64,000 nt of DNA from Tolypothrix tenuis PCC 7101 (GCF_002368295.1 NZ_AP018248.1:248001-312000); one strand, 5' to 3'. Positions 26,647-36,476 are shown, counted from the first letter of the stretch. The notes: generated by a model not told the origin, from the sequence alone. Program-made: numbers and translations.

Positions 26647-27279
26647 ATGTCTAACGATAAGCAGCGATCTAATCTACACCTCGATATCAATTATCCTTTT
26701 GAAATTTTGGGGCTGAAACCTGGTGCATCACAAGCACAGGTAAAGCAAGCTTACCGTCAGTTGGTGAAAACTTGGCATCCCGATCGCTTTGGGGATGAAA
26801 AGCAGAAACGGGAAGCAGAGGCAAAAATTAAACAAATTAATGCAGCTTATAACCTGATCAAGTCTCAAGGGTTAGCTACGACTGTTGAACAGCCAGCTGC
26901 GCCCAAACAATCTACCCAAGTATCTACTAATAGCTGGAATGCGGAAACATTCTACAATTTGGGAGTGGAGAATGCCAGTCAAGGGCGATATGAAGACGCG
27001 ATCGCAGATTTTACACGTGCAATTCGCCTTAATCCTCGCTATATTAAAGCCTACAAATATCGTGGATTAGTTTGCTCTCAATTAGGGTTTGAGTATAGAG
27101 CCACTTCTGATTTAAATAAAGCCGCGCAACTAGAATTAGATTTGAGGATGCCCAAAACTGCTTACAAATCAGAATACTCAAGACGGTCAACCGCATCAAG
27201 ACAAACATCACGGTCTAAACCACTAGTAAAAAGATGGTGTCAAAAATTTAAAAATTTATTCAATTTCAATTTGTTTTAG
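26647..27279 (+). CDS. J-domain protein with TPR
   Basis: 210 residues. J domain at about 16-75 with the HPD motif at 44-46 (KTWHPDRFG), which should stimulate a DnaK ATPase. A linker rich in Gln/Ser/Thr is followed by two TPR units (about 98-160, FYNLGVENASQGRYEDAI and AYKYRGLVCSQLGF). The end is basic (KSRRS-like, Arg/Lys-rich) and may bind membrane or nucleic acid. No zinc-finger or substrate-binding domains, so not a classical DnaJ. It converges with the cyclase gene, 14 bp apart. Confidence 0.88.
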   Translation: MSNDKQRSNLHLDINYPFEILGLKPGASQAQVKQAYRQLVKTWHPDRFGDEKQKREAEAKIKQINAAYNLIKSQGLATTVEQPAAPKQSTQVSTNSWNAETFYNLGVENASQGRYEDAIADFTRAIRLNPRYIKAYKYRGLVCSQLGFEYRATSDLNKAAQLELDLRMPKTAYKSEYSRRSTASRQTSRSKPLVKRWCQKFKNLFNFNLF

Positions 27280-27293
27280 AAATTGAGAATTTT

Positions 27294-29585
27294 TTAATTT
27301 TTCTTATTTTCTGATTGCTCTGATTTATTACTACTAGATTCAGATTTCAGCCGATTGTCAAGTACTTCTTTTGGTTTTGGAGGCATAGCTGTAAAACGAA
27401 TCAGAAAATAACTGTCATCATCAGCAGATCCCTTCAACACCTTGGCATAGATATCGCCTTCCCCGGACGCAATTTCTGGTGCGTTTAACAATCTCATCTT
27501 GAGGTTACTTAAAGAATCCAGCGAATTAGGCGATCGCAATATTGCACCATGCTCGGATAATTTAACAAGCTCTCCCTTAAATATGGTACCTACTGCGTGT
27601 TTACCTTCCAAAATTGTATACTCAACAGAAATTTCTTCAGACAATTTCAGCAGATTGTCATCAGATTTCGGCAAGTGAAGATTGTACTTACCACCAATGC
27701 CGCCAATGTCATAAATTGTAATCGGAGCTTTAATTCCTTTTGGTTCTACTCGTAATTGTCCATCAATTCTAATGTTAATATAGGGGTCAGTATTGGCATC
27801 TTTCAAAGTTTCTTCAGAAATCAAAATTTGACCACCAACTGTATAAGACTCAATCCGAGAAGTTAAGTTAACATGACTGCCAACAACTGAATATTTAGCA
27901 CGCTTTTGTGAGCCAACATTACCTGCAACAACTTCACCTGTATGAATACCAATTCCCATTTCGATAATTGGTAAATTCATTTGTTGATTATGTTCATTTA
28001 CAGGTTTCATCGCTAATTGCATAGCAATAGCACAAGCAATTGCTCTTTGGGAATCATCTTCGCGACTTACAGGCGCACCAAACATGACAAAGATACCATC
28101 ACCAATAAATTCATTAATCGTACCGTTGTAATGGTTGATGACATCCGCCATTGCTCCCAAATAAACATTGAGAATTGCTACTACTTGTTCGGGTGGTAAA
28201 CGTTCAGAAACAGCAGAAAATCCTCTTAAGTCAGACATTAAAACGGTGACTTTTTTCCGTTCTCCACCTAGCTTGAGTCCCGAAGGAGTTTCTAATAAAT
28301 TAGCAACTACCTCATCTGTGACGTAGCGACCAAAAGTACGGCGCATTTCCGCAGCACTGCGCGCAATATACTGAGTGACTGCGATCGCAGAGCCGGTTAA
28401 AGCAAATAGAGGCGGTACAATAGGAATCCACCAAGCAAAAAGAAAAGCTAAATAACTCCCACCAATCAAACAAGTAGTTGCTAATATAATACTGCTAGTA
28501 GTATTGGTAAGTGAAAATTTCTTAGTTTCATGAATAATATGTCGATGTTGCCAACACAAAGTTGCACCAACTATCGACCAGAATAAAATCCACAACCATT
28601 CTATGGGTTCAGCTAATGTCTTAATTTGTGGGCGACCCTCCAAAGCCGAACTTAAAATTTGACTAATTAAATTGGCATGAATTGCAACACCAGCCATGCG
28701 TACAGGCGCACCAATCAATTTACTACTATATGGTGTCCAAAATAGATCATTCAAACTTTCAGCTGTAGCACCAACTAAAACAATCTTTCCTCGCATCAAA
28801 TCTGGTGCAGTCCGCTTATCTAAAACATCATTGATAGATACTCTTGTGAACCGATCAATTCCCCCTCGGTAGTTTAAAATAATTTGGTAGCTGCTATCAT
28901 CCGCTCGGAAGTAACCACCATCATTACTTTCAAAATTAGGAAAAATACCTTTACCTAACTGCAAATAGTTAGGATTATTTTTTGCTGGTTTTTCAGTAAT
29001 TCCTTGTGGTTGCAAATATAATAAAGCTAATTTTAATCCAAAACTTTCCAAATTGTTGCCATCAGGCAAACCCGCATACAATAAAGCTCGGCGTATCTTA
29101 CCATCTTTATCTAATGGAAAGTCATTTGCTCCTACTTGATTGAGTTTTTTTAGTTCTGGAGGTGGTTTAACTGGAGAACTATCAGAGGTATTAGATAATT
29201 TTTCTACTCCAATCAAGTTAGGGGTAGTATTAAATATATTTACTAAGTTCTGATGGCCAGGATTTAAAGGTAAATCTCGATAAATATCAAGACCGATGGC
29301 TAGAGGTTTTTGCTGCTTAATATTATTTAAAACTTGAGCAAGTACGTTATCATTTATCGGCCATCCTTTTAATTTCCGGATGTTTGATTCATTAATCTCA
29401 ACTATGATAATGCGCTCATCAACAGGCTGTTGTGGACGTAACAGAAAAAACTGATCTAGCGCGGTCAACTCTAAGAATTCCAGCAATCCCATAAACCGCA
29501 GGATAATCACAATAACTGTCACATTGGGTACTGCTAGCAAAACTCCGCGCCATTGCCATAATAGCTGTTTTAGCTTGGCCCGCAT
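27294..29585 (-). CDS. CHASE2 nucleotide cyclase with C-terminal PilZ-like domain
   Basis: 763 residues. An N-terminal helix (about 15-32), an extracytoplasmic CHASE2 sensor (about 35-320), then three membrane helices (about 328-405). A class III cyclase domain spans 440-625 with metal ligands Asp452 (SDLRGFS) and Asp496 (IGDG), and the transition-state pair Asn573/Arg577 (VNLTSR). The base-selecting position is Glu492 (NEFIGD) where adenylyl cyclases have Lys, and Ser566 stands where Asp or Thr is usual; this points to GTP as possible substrate. A PilZ-like domain follows at about 655-735, then a charged Ser/Lys tail. It makes a cyclic nucleotide second messenger in response to an unknown external cue. 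Confidence 0.88.
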   Translation of the reverse strand: MRAKLKQLLWQWRGVLLAVPNVTVIVIILRFMGLLEFLELTALDQFFLLRPQQPVDERIIIVEINESNIRKLKGWPINDNVLAQVLNNIKQQKPLAIGLDIYRDLPLNPGHQNLVNIFNTTPNLIGVEKLSNTSDSSPVKPPPELKKLNQVGANDFPLDKDGKIRRALLYAGLPDGNNLESFGLKLALLYLQPQGITEKPAKNNPNYLQLGKGIFPNFESNDGGYFRADDSSYQIILNYRGGIDRFTRVSINDVLDKRTAPDLMRGKIVLVGATAESLNDLFWTPYSSKLIGAPVRMAGVAIHANLISQILSSALEGRPQIKTLAEPIEWLWILFWSIVGATLCWQHRHIIHETKKFSLTNTTSSIILATTCLIGGSYLAFLFAWWIPIVPPLFALTGSAIAVTQYIARSAAEMRRTFGRYVTDEVVANLLETPSGLKLGGERKKVTVLMSDLRGFSAVSERLPPEQVVAILNVYLGAMADVINHYNGTINEFIGDGIFVMFGAPVSREDDSQRAIACAIAMQLAMKPVNEHNQQMNLPIIEMGIGIHTGEVVAGNVGSQKRAKYSVVGSHVNLTSRIESYTVGGQILISEETLKDANTDPYINIRIDGQLRVEPKGIKAPITIYDIGGIGGKYNLHLPKSDDNLLKLSEEISVEYTILEGKHAVGTIFKGELVKLSEHGAILRSPNSLDSLSNLKMRLLNAPEIASGEGDIYAKVLKGSADDDSYFLIRFTAMPPKPKEVLDNRLKSESSSNKSEQSENKKN

Positions 29586-30084
29586 ACTATATAAATCCTA
29601 AATTACGAGTTTAAAATATGATTTGCGAATCAAGACCGAGAAATGACTGACTACTGACAAAACTTGAGAACACTATTTTGCATCAAAGAATAGTTCGATT
29701 ACGCAAATGTTTCATTTTCTGTTTTGTTTCTTTGCAAAGCTTATTAAACACCGATTTTGTTTTCAACTCTTTAAAGCATATTCATGTTGGGTCACAGCAG
29801 TGCTGTACCCGTAGATTTTGCTCTATGTAGTTAAAAATTCACGTATAGTATTTTACTATAACGCAAATAATTTTATATAATAGATTACAGCATGAGTAGG
29901 CAAGATGCTCGCTCTACAAGAGTTATATGATAAATCCTCTACTCTTTATACTTAATAATTTGTTGTAATTATATAAACAGGCGGTTAAGAGTTTAACAAT
30001 GCTAAACCCCTACGAAAAATCTATATTTATCAGGATTTGCGTGAATTGGGAGTTCAAATAATACTTACGCATTCAACAATATTT
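29586..30084. other. Intergenic region upstream of the cyclase
   Basis: Promoter region of the cyclase. A near-perfect dyad GGGTCACAGCAGTGCTGTAC at 29789-29810 (arms extend to CCC) resembles the terminus of the element at 55464-55687. No gene. Confidence 0.45.
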
Positions 30085-30543
30085 TTAAACCAGATTAAAT
30101 TCTGCCATTGCTTTAGGAAAGTTTTTATTTTCATGTCCAGAACGGCTAAGTTTAATAAGAGCAAACCGCTCTAAAGGGGTTAAAGATTCCCACTGTGATG
30201 TTGTTAGTGTGATACCAATTTCTTGAGCTTGTTCTTGAACGCTAGTAGGTAAATTAGTAGAGTCCATCCAAGCCGGATGAGATTCAATTGGTAATTTTGT
30301 AGGTAATGTACCTGTGCGGTTTAAAATTAATTGTTCAAGATATTGACTATAAGATTGGATTTCTGCCTCAGTATCACAAGGTAATTCCACTAAAGCTTCA
30401 CGTTCAGCTTGAGACATTTGATTCCAATCAAATAATTTGAGTTTAATACCACAGGTATCTAGTTTGTAGCGCACCTGCATAGGTATACATCGCAGGGATG
30501 TCACGAAATCTGCTTCAAATTCAAAAAAAATTTTATTTGTCAT
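30085..30543 (-). CDS. narM: Nitrate reductase associated protein NarM
   Basis: 152 residues. The N-terminus FFEFEADFVTSLRCIPM, then VRYKLDTCGIKLKL, is the signature of the cyanobacterial NarM family. In Synechococcus elongatus NarM is needed for nitrate reductase activity, probably in cofactor assembly or electron transfer. Conserved cysteines are in SLRC, DTC and ELPC. It is the last gene of the nitrate cluster, separated from narB by the psiE-like gene, and is preceded by an STRR tract (CATTTGT units) that covers the usual ribosome-binding-site position. Confidence 0.9.
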   Translation of the reverse strand: MTNKIFFEFEADFVTSLRCIPMQVRYKLDTCGIKLKLFDWNQMSQAEREALVELPCDTEAEIQSYSQYLEQLILNRTGTLPTKLPIESHPAWMDSTNLPTSVQEQAQEIGITLTTSQWESLTPLERFALIKLSRSGHENKNFPKAMAEFNLV

Positions 30544-30592
30544 TTGTCATTTGTTATTTGTCATTTGGTGTTTGGTGTTTGGTGTTTGCTAA
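30541..30592. repeat. STRR heptamer tract (CATTTGT / TTTGGTG)
   Basis: Tandem CATTTGT and TTTGGTG units immediately upstream of the narM start. A similar tract lies before nrtC (38464-38500). Confidence 0.75.
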
Positions 30593-30687
30593 GATTCAAA
30601 AGCCAAAATTCAAGGTTATTTCTGCCTTGATGCATTTTGCTAATACCCAATCACAAATCACCAGTTACAATATATTTCTGAATGAAG

Positions 30688-31239
30688 TTATCGGGAATTA
30701 CTAAAGCGAATTATTAAATAACTAATTGATAATGCTAAAACTGCAACTCCTAAACCAATAATATCAATCCCTGTCACTTTTTCCAAGTCAAGAATAATAA
30801 TTTTTCTGGCAACAGCGATTAAAGAAGTAACAATAACTAATTCTACTTGAACAACGTGTTTTCTAAGATATGCAGTGATATTTTCTAAAATTTCTAAAGC
30901 AATCAAAATATTTAAAAATAATCCAAATATTTTAAATAAAGTTGTGTTAAAGGTGCCATAAGGTACGTCAAATAACTCTTTAATTAGAAAAACAGCCAAA
31001 TCCCAGATGGCGGCTAAAATTACCACGACCATAAACAAAGATAGTACTTTAGAAACTAGCACCTCAATGTTTTCAATGAAGTGCATAAATTTCTCATCCT
31101 GCATCTTCTCTGGTTTGGGATTGCGGATTTTTGATTTGCGATTCTGAAAAATCGATTGATAATCATATTTAGCAATCCATTTCTCGTAATCCTTTTTTAA
31201 GTTTGTAGTATCTAATACTTGTTTAAGAATCTTTTTCAT
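30688..31239 (-). CDS. PsiE-family membrane protein
   Basis: 183 residues. A charged N-terminus (1-55) precedes four membrane helices (about 65-90, 100-120, 130-150 and 155-178). The sequence ALEILENITAYLRKHVVQVELVIVTSLIAVARKIIILD is typical of the PsiE (phosphate-starvation-inducible) family, whose biochemical role is unknown. It lies between narB and narM on the same strand but beyond a terminator (31416-31441). It may therefore have its own promoter together with narM, and its presence in a nitrate cluster is unexplained. Confidence 0.8.
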   Translation of the reverse strand: MKKILKQVLDTTNLKKDYEKWIAKYDYQSIFQNRKSKIRNPKPEKMQDEKFMHFIENIEVLVSKVLSLFMVVVILAAIWDLAVFLIKELFDVPYGTFNTTLFKIFGLFLNILIALEILENITAYLRKHVVQVELVIVTSLIAVARKIIILDLEKVTGIDIIGLGVAVLALSISYLIIRFSNSR

Positions 31240-31415
31240 CTACTACACCCTATGTAACTTTTAAATTTTCACAACGCTTGATATTAAGTAATTTGTGTTA
31301 TAAAAAAGCACAAATTTCAACTAATTATTTCAGCTATTATTGGCATATATTGGCGGTTAATGACTCTTATCCCCAGCCTATTAGTCCCAAGTCAACAGTC
31401 AAAATATAAAATAAA

Positions 31416-31441
31416 AATCCTATAGATTTATCTATAGGATT
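31416..31441 (-). terminator. Terminator after narB
   Basis: Perfect arms AATCCTATAGAT / ATCTATAGGATT with a 2-nt loop. On the minus strand it is followed by TTATTTTATATTTT. It lies 79 bp past the narB stop and probably ends the nirA-nrt-narB transcript. Confidence 0.75.
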
Positions 31442-31519
31442 AGAAAAAATAATCATAACTATTGACTATTAACTATAGGTTAAATTATCAACTTACTGTT
31501 GAGTTATCTATTTAGCAGC

Positions 31520-33718
31520 TTACCATTGTGAGGACTGGAGTTGATAATTTTTGAGTGTAATTTCTGCAGAAATCGGTGTTAGATCCACAGCACAAGCTTT
31601 TAGTTCTGGTTGTAGAGAATCGGGACAAGATTCTGGATGAGTGAGTGCATTCGCTTCAGCTTCATCGGCCCATAGCGCCCCCCAGTGCATAGGGACAAAC
31701 ACTGTACCAGGTGCGATCGCTTTGGTAATTTTGGCAGGAAATTTCGCTTTACCTCGACGCGATCGCACTTCTAACCACTGGTTATCTGTAATTCCCAAAC
31801 TAGCCGCGTCACGGGGATGAATCTCAATAAACGGTTCCGGGTGCATAGCGCGAATTTTTTCAATGCGACCAGTACGGGTTTGAGTGTGCCAATGTCCGTA
31901 CAACCGCCCAGTAGTTAGCACAAAGGGATAATTAGGATCTGGCGGTTCCGCCAAACCCCGTGAATGATATGCACCAAACCGCGCCCTACCATCGGGGGTA
32001 TGAAAGCGTAAATTTGTATAAAGCCTTTTTGAGTGCTGAGTATCGACAGGCGACTCAGCATTATTGGAGGGAAAAGGCCATTGGGTGGGGCCTTGTGTTT
32101 GCAATAGCTCGTGACTCATACCCGTCATGTCGCAGGGGCGATCGCGTGTGAGTTGGACAAATTCGGCGTAGACTTCAGCAGAGTTAGCAAAGGCAAATTC
32201 TTTGGTAAAACCTAATCGCCGTCCAACTTCCGCAAAAATTTCCCAATCGGCTTTCGCCTCCCACCAAGGAAAACGGAATGCTGGACACAGAGTTACTCGG
32301 CGTTCAGAATTGGTCATTACGCCAGTTTTTTCGCTCCACTGTGCAGCAGGTAACAGCACATGAGCATAGGCAGAGGTTTCTGTGGGATAGTAGGCATCTT
32401 GGTAAATTGTGAAAGGCGATCGCAACAATGCTTTCTTCGTCCGTTCCAAATCTGGCATACTGACGGCGGGATTAGTTGCAGCAATCCACAGTAACCCGAC
32501 TGTGCCATTTTCTAAGCCAGTAATCATATCCCAAGCCGTCATCCCCTGTTCAGAAGAAATCTGTCCTGGCTTCAGTCCCCAAAAATTTTCTACTTCTGCG
32601 CGATGCTGGGGATTTTTCACCAAGCGATAACCGGGTAACAAATGCGATAAACCGCCAGCTTCCCTTCCCCCCATTGCATTTGGCTGACCGGTTAAAGAAA
32701 AAGGGCCGGAACCGGGTTTACCAATCTGTCCCGTCATCAGGTGCAGATTAATAATAGTTCTGACCTTTGCTGTACCTTCACTTGATTGATTTATCCCCAT
32801 CGACCACATAGACAACACTCTTTGAGATTGTCCCCAGTAGCGCGCTGCGGTTTCTAAATCTGCAACGCTAATTCCGCAGCGATGCGCCACCACATCTGGA
32901 GAATAGTGACGAATCACTTCTGCATAGGCGGGAAAGTTACTAGTACAGTCATCAATAAATCCCACATCTATCTGATTCCAGCGCATCAACAAGTGGGCGA
33001 TACCATTTAATAAGTCAATATCTGTACCTGGGCGAATCGCTAAATGTAAATCAGCATTTTCTGCGGTGGGTGTGCGCCGGGGATCGACCACAATCAATTT
33101 GACTTTGCGATTTTTTTTGCGATATTTCTCCAGTCGATTAAAAATTATGGGATGACATTCGGCGGTGTTAGTCCCAATTAAAAATGCACAGTCAGTTAAC
33201 TCTAAATCTTCATAGCAACAGGGAGGGCCATCTGCGCCAAAGCTTTGAATGTAGCCAGCCACGGCGCTAGACATACATAAACGCGAATTTGCATCAAAAT
33301 TATTACTGCCCAGACAACCTTTCATGAGTTTCTGAGCAATATAATAATCTTCAGTTTGAAACTGTCCAGAACCATACATACATATAGCTTCTGGCCCCTG
33401 AGTGAAGCGTACTGTTTGAATCCGCTTCGCAATTAAATCAAAAGCTTCCTCCCAACTGGCGCGACGAAAATCTTGATCCAATGATTCTCTAATCATTGGA
33501 TATTGCAGTCGATTTTTATCTAAAGACTCAGCAATTGTCGCGCCTTTCACACAAACCATACCTTGGCTAGATGGGTGCGCTTTATCGCCCCGTACCCGCC
33601 AAATTGGAGTTCCTTGACTATCCCGATTAGTCGCTTTACCGTGTTGTGCTGGGGGCGAAACTTCCAGCCCGCAGCCAACACCGCAGTATGGACATAGGGT
33701 TTTGGTAAATTCACTCAT
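31520..33718 (-). CDS. narB: Ferredoxin-nitrate reductase
   Basis: 732 residues. It reduces nitrate to nitrite with ferredoxin electrons, using one 4Fe-4S cluster and a Mo-bis-MGD cofactor. Cluster ligands are Cys9, Cys12, Cys16 and Cys56 (CPYCGVGC and MVCVKG). The expected molybdenum ligand is Cys148 (SRLCMSS). The three molybdopterin-oxidoreductase segments are intact, including TNTAECHP, SMGINQS, GQPNAMGGREAGG and the C-terminal MGD-binding GHWHTQTRTGR. Cytoplasmic, no signal peptide. It lies 188 bp downstream of nrtP and before the terminator. Confidence 0.97.
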   Translation of the reverse strand: MSEFTKTLCPYCGVGCGLEVSPPAQHGKATNRDSQGTPIWRVRGDKAHPSSQGMVCVKGATIAESLDKNRLQYPMIRESLDQDFRRASWEEAFDLIAKRIQTVRFTQGPEAICMYGSGQFQTEDYYIAQKLMKGCLGSNNFDANSRLCMSSAVAGYIQSFGADGPPCCYEDLELTDCAFLIGTNTAECHPIIFNRLEKYRKKNRKVKLIVVDPRRTPTAENADLHLAIRPGTDIDLLNGIAHLLMRWNQIDVGFIDDCTSNFPAYAEVIRHYSPDVVAHRCGISVADLETAARYWGQSQRVLSMWSMGINQSSEGTAKVRTIINLHLMTGQIGKPGSGPFSLTGQPNAMGGREAGGLSHLLPGYRLVKNPQHRAEVENFWGLKPGQISSEQGMTAWDMITGLENGTVGLLWIAATNPAVSMPDLERTKKALLRSPFTIYQDAYYPTETSAYAHVLLPAAQWSEKTGVMTNSERRVTLCPAFRFPWWEAKADWEIFAEVGRRLGFTKEFAFANSAEVYAEFVQLTRDRPCDMTGMSHELLQTQGPTQWPFPSNNAESPVDTQHSKRLYTNLRFHTPDGRARFGAYHSRGLAEPPDPNYPFVLTTGRLYGHWHTQTRTGRIEKIRAMHPEPFIEIHPRDAASLGITDNQWLEVRSRRGKAKFPAKITKAIAPGTVFVPMHWGALWADEAEANALTHPESCPDSLQPELKACAVDLTPISAEITLKNYQLQSSQW

Positions 33719-33906
33719 GGTAGTTGTGGGAGGTTAGGATTTAAACGCAAAGGAAGGCGGAGGTTAATGTGATAGAGATACAGAGTAGCGTCGCAAAAGT
33801 TTGAGGGGTTGAGAAACGAACCGCAAAGGCGCGAAGTACACAAAGGAAGACAAAGAGGAAGAGAAATGAATAAGGTGCAAAATTAATACGATAGACCACC
33901 ATTAGC

Positions 33907-35409
33907 TTATTCTTCAGCCAAAATTGGTGCGGATGGTGCTACTGTTTCGGTTGATTCACTTTCATAAGCACCAGCAAAGGAACCTTGAGGTTCTTTGAGG
34001 AAGAAGCCGCACATAAAAGCGCAAATTAAGGCGGCGATACCCATTGTGGTAAACAGTGTTGATGCGTCCGTTAAGCTGAAAATTGTCAGATAGACTACGC
34101 CACCAAAATTACCGTAAGCACCGACATTCCCAGCGATTTGTCCGGTAGCTTCTTTTTTAATCATGGGGACAATACCGTATGTTGCACCACAGCCAGCTTG
34201 AGCAAAGTAAGCGGCGAACATCGTGACTGCGATCGCTAAGGGAATTGGCCAGCTGCTATTAATAAAATGTGCCATTAAATAGCCAACACCAATACCAGCG
34301 CTAATAATTGTCATTGTCCATTTGCGGGAACCAAATTTATCGGAAATTAAACCACCGCTAGGACGGGAAACTAAGTTGAGGAAGGGATAGGTAGCAGCAA
34401 TCATTCCAGCTACCACGTGTTCTAAAGCAAAGGTTTTCTCAAAAAATGCTGGTAGCATTGATACTGCTGCGAGTTCGCTACCAAAGTTAGTAACGTAGGT
34501 GAACTCGAGTAAAGCAACTTGACTAAATTGATAGCGTTGAGCCGCAGGGTAAGTTTTTTTGCCAATCAGTAAGTCTTTGTTAACTTGGTAAGCTTTGTAA
34601 GTTTGGTAAGCAAATAATCCTGCTAACACCAACCAAGTTAAATACATTTGGGTTTGATTGAGGAAGTGAATATTCTTTTGTTCCAGCCGCCAAGCTAGTA
34701 AACCCAAAGCGAAAATTAAACCAAAATTTGACGCAATCATCGCCCAGAAGCTTTTCACGCTGGTGACTTCCAAAGCACCATTCTTCTTGGGTTTCTTGTA
34801 AACTTTGCCAGCAGGTGTATCTTGAACAGTGTTGTAATAAATTACGCCATAGATAGCAGCAATTATCCCAGTGAGTGCGATCGCTAATCGCCAGTTGGAA
34901 CCACCATCAGCTAAAAAGCCTGTCGCCACAGCAATCATTGGTAGGGCGAACTCTGCACCAAAAGCCCCAAAGTTACCCCAACCGCCATAGATACCTTGAG
35001 CACGTCCCATCTCTTTAGGCGGGAACCATTCCGCTACCATGCGGATACCGACGACAAACCCAGAACCAACAATTCCCATCAGTAAACGACTGATGACTAA
35101 TTGATGAAAGTCTTGTGACAGCGCTGTTGCTAAACAAGGAACAGCAGCAAACATCAATAGTATTGAGTAGGTGATTCTCGGGCCAAAACGATCCAGCAAC
35201 ATCCCAATAATTAACCGCGCTGGAATTGTTAAAGCCAGATTACAAATGCCCAAAGTCTTAATTTGCTCAGGTACTAAATGTAATTCCTTACCAATCGTGG
35301 TTGCAAAGGGAGCAAAGTTGAACCAACAGACAAAGGTGAGAAAAAAGGCAAACCACGTCTGATGTAAGATGCGATAACGATCCCTGAATGAAAATAATCC
35401 TTTAAGCAT
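33907..35409 (-). CDS. nrtP: MFS nitrate/nitrite permease NrtP (NarK family)
   Basis: 500 residues, about 12 membrane helices. The nitrate-signature regions of the NNP family are present: GGWGNFGAFGAEFALP in helix 5 and GNVGAYGNFGGVVYLTIFS in helix 11, plus the MFS loop GMLLDRFGPR. A long cytoplasmic insert lies between helices 6 and 7. NrtP is the secondary nitrate/nitrite importer found in marine cyanobacteria and in Nostoc punctiforme. Here it lies directly after the complete ABC-type nitrate transporter genes, which is unusual since one uptake system normally suffices. Confidence 0.93.
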   Translation of the reverse strand: MLKGLFSFRDRYRILHQTWFAFFLTFVCWFNFAPFATTIGKELHLVPEQIKTLGICNLALTIPARLIIGMLLDRFGPRITYSILLMFAAVPCLATALSQDFHQLVISRLLMGIVGSGFVVGIRMVAEWFPPKEMGRAQGIYGGWGNFGAFGAEFALPMIAVATGFLADGGSNWRLAIALTGIIAAIYGVIYYNTVQDTPAGKVYKKPKKNGALEVTSVKSFWAMIASNFGLIFALGLLAWRLEQKNIHFLNQTQMYLTWLVLAGLFAYQTYKAYQVNKDLLIGKKTYPAAQRYQFSQVALLEFTYVTNFGSELAAVSMLPAFFEKTFALEHVVAGMIAATYPFLNLVSRPSGGLISDKFGSRKWTMTIISAGIGVGYLMAHFINSSWPIPLAIAVTMFAAYFAQAGCGATYGIVPMIKKEATGQIAGNVGAYGNFGGVVYLTIFSLTDASTLFTTMGIAALICAFMCGFFLKEPQGSFAGAYESESTETVAPSAPILAEE

Positions 35410-35524
35410 TGCAATCTTCCTTTGTGAAGCGGATAAATAAGTTCGTTGTCAGGACATTTGTCTAGGATTTTGAAGCACCAGGGGATATTTTTAGAGTAAA
35501 TAAATACTTAAGCTTACCGAGTTT

Positions 35525-36373
35525 TTACTCATCATCATGAGCAAAGCGGCGATAGAGGAAGTCTAGAGCGTAGTTTCTGAGGTTGTAATATTCTGGGTCT
35601 TCCATAATGCGGCGACGATTGCGGGGGCGGGCAAAGGGAACCTCTAAGATTTCGCCAATTTGAGCAGCAGGCCCGTTAGTCATCATCACTACTCTGTCTG
35701 CGAGAAACAGCGCTTCATCAATATCATGGGTAATCATTAATACAGTAACTTGATGCTCTCGCCAAATTTGCAGCAATTCCTCTTGCAATTCTTCTTTGGT
35801 AATTGCGTCTAACGCACCAAAGGGTTCATCGAGAATCAAAACTTGGGGGCGAATTGAGAGGGCGCGGGCGATCGCAACTCGCTGTTTCATCCCGCCAGAA
35901 ATTTGGCTGGGCTTTTTGTCAGCCGCTTCTGTGAGTCCCACCATTGCTAAATGTTCTCTAGCGATCGCTCTTTTTTCGGCTTGGGACTTTTTGGGAAATA
36001 CTGAATCAATCGCCAAGTAAACGTTATCAAATACACTCAACCAAGGTAGGAGACAGTAGTTTTGAAAAACCATCATCCGGTCTGGGCCGGGTTCCGTGAT
36101 TGGTTGGTCTTGCAAGAGAACAATACCTTCGCTGGGAGTGTTAAATCCAGCTACCATATTGAGCAGCGTAGATTTACCACAACCAGAGTGACCAATAATA
36201 CAAACAAATTCCCCTTCCCGAACTTTCAGGTCAACGCCATCCAATACGGTGTATGGGCCTTCGGGAGTAGGATATATTTTGCTGACACCTTCAATTACCA
36301 GAAAATCATCTGCTTTTTGCTTTAGTAATTTATTAACCTGACTTTGATTGTGAGTATTTTTGGCGAGTTGCAT
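35525..36373 (-). CDS. nrtD: Nitrate ABC transporter ATPase NrtD
   Basis: 282 residues. Single ABC domain: Walker A GHSGCGKST (near 59), Q-loop FQNYCLLPW, signature ISGGMKQR, Walker B VLILDEPFGALD, and switch His in ITHDIDEA. It pairs with NrtC as the ATPase dimer of the nitrate/nitrite transporter. The N-terminus carries an extra 25-residue stretch before the first beta strand. The gap to nrtC holds an STRR tract and the palindrome at 36444-36463. Confidence 0.95.
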   Translation of the reverse strand: MQLAKNTHNQSQVNKLLKQKADDFLVIEGVSKIYPTPEGPYTVLDGVDLKVREGEFVCIIGHSGCGKSTLLNMVAGFNTPSEGIVLLQDQPITEPGPDRMMVFQNYCLLPWLSVFDNVYLAIDSVFPKKSQAEKRAIAREHLAMVGLTEAADKKPSQISGGMKQRVAIARALSIRPQVLILDEPFGALDAITKEELQEELLQIWREHQVTVLMITHDIDEALFLADRVVMMTNGPAAQIGEILEVPFARPRNRRRIMEDPEYYNLRNYALDFLYRRFAHDDE

Positions 36374-36443
36374 AAGAATTTGGTAATGGGTAATTGGTAA
36401 TCGGTAATTGGTAAAGGCGGATAATCTATAAACTTTTGAGTAC

Positions 36444-36463
36444 AGACGCGATTAATCGCGTCT
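36444..36463. repeat. Dispersed palindrome
   Basis: Perfect 20-bp palindrome AGACGCGATTAATCGCGTCT in the nrtC-nrtD gap. A near-identical one (centre TTCA) is at 56446-56465. Confidence 0.7.
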
Positions 36464-36476
36464 CTGCAACTCTTGA

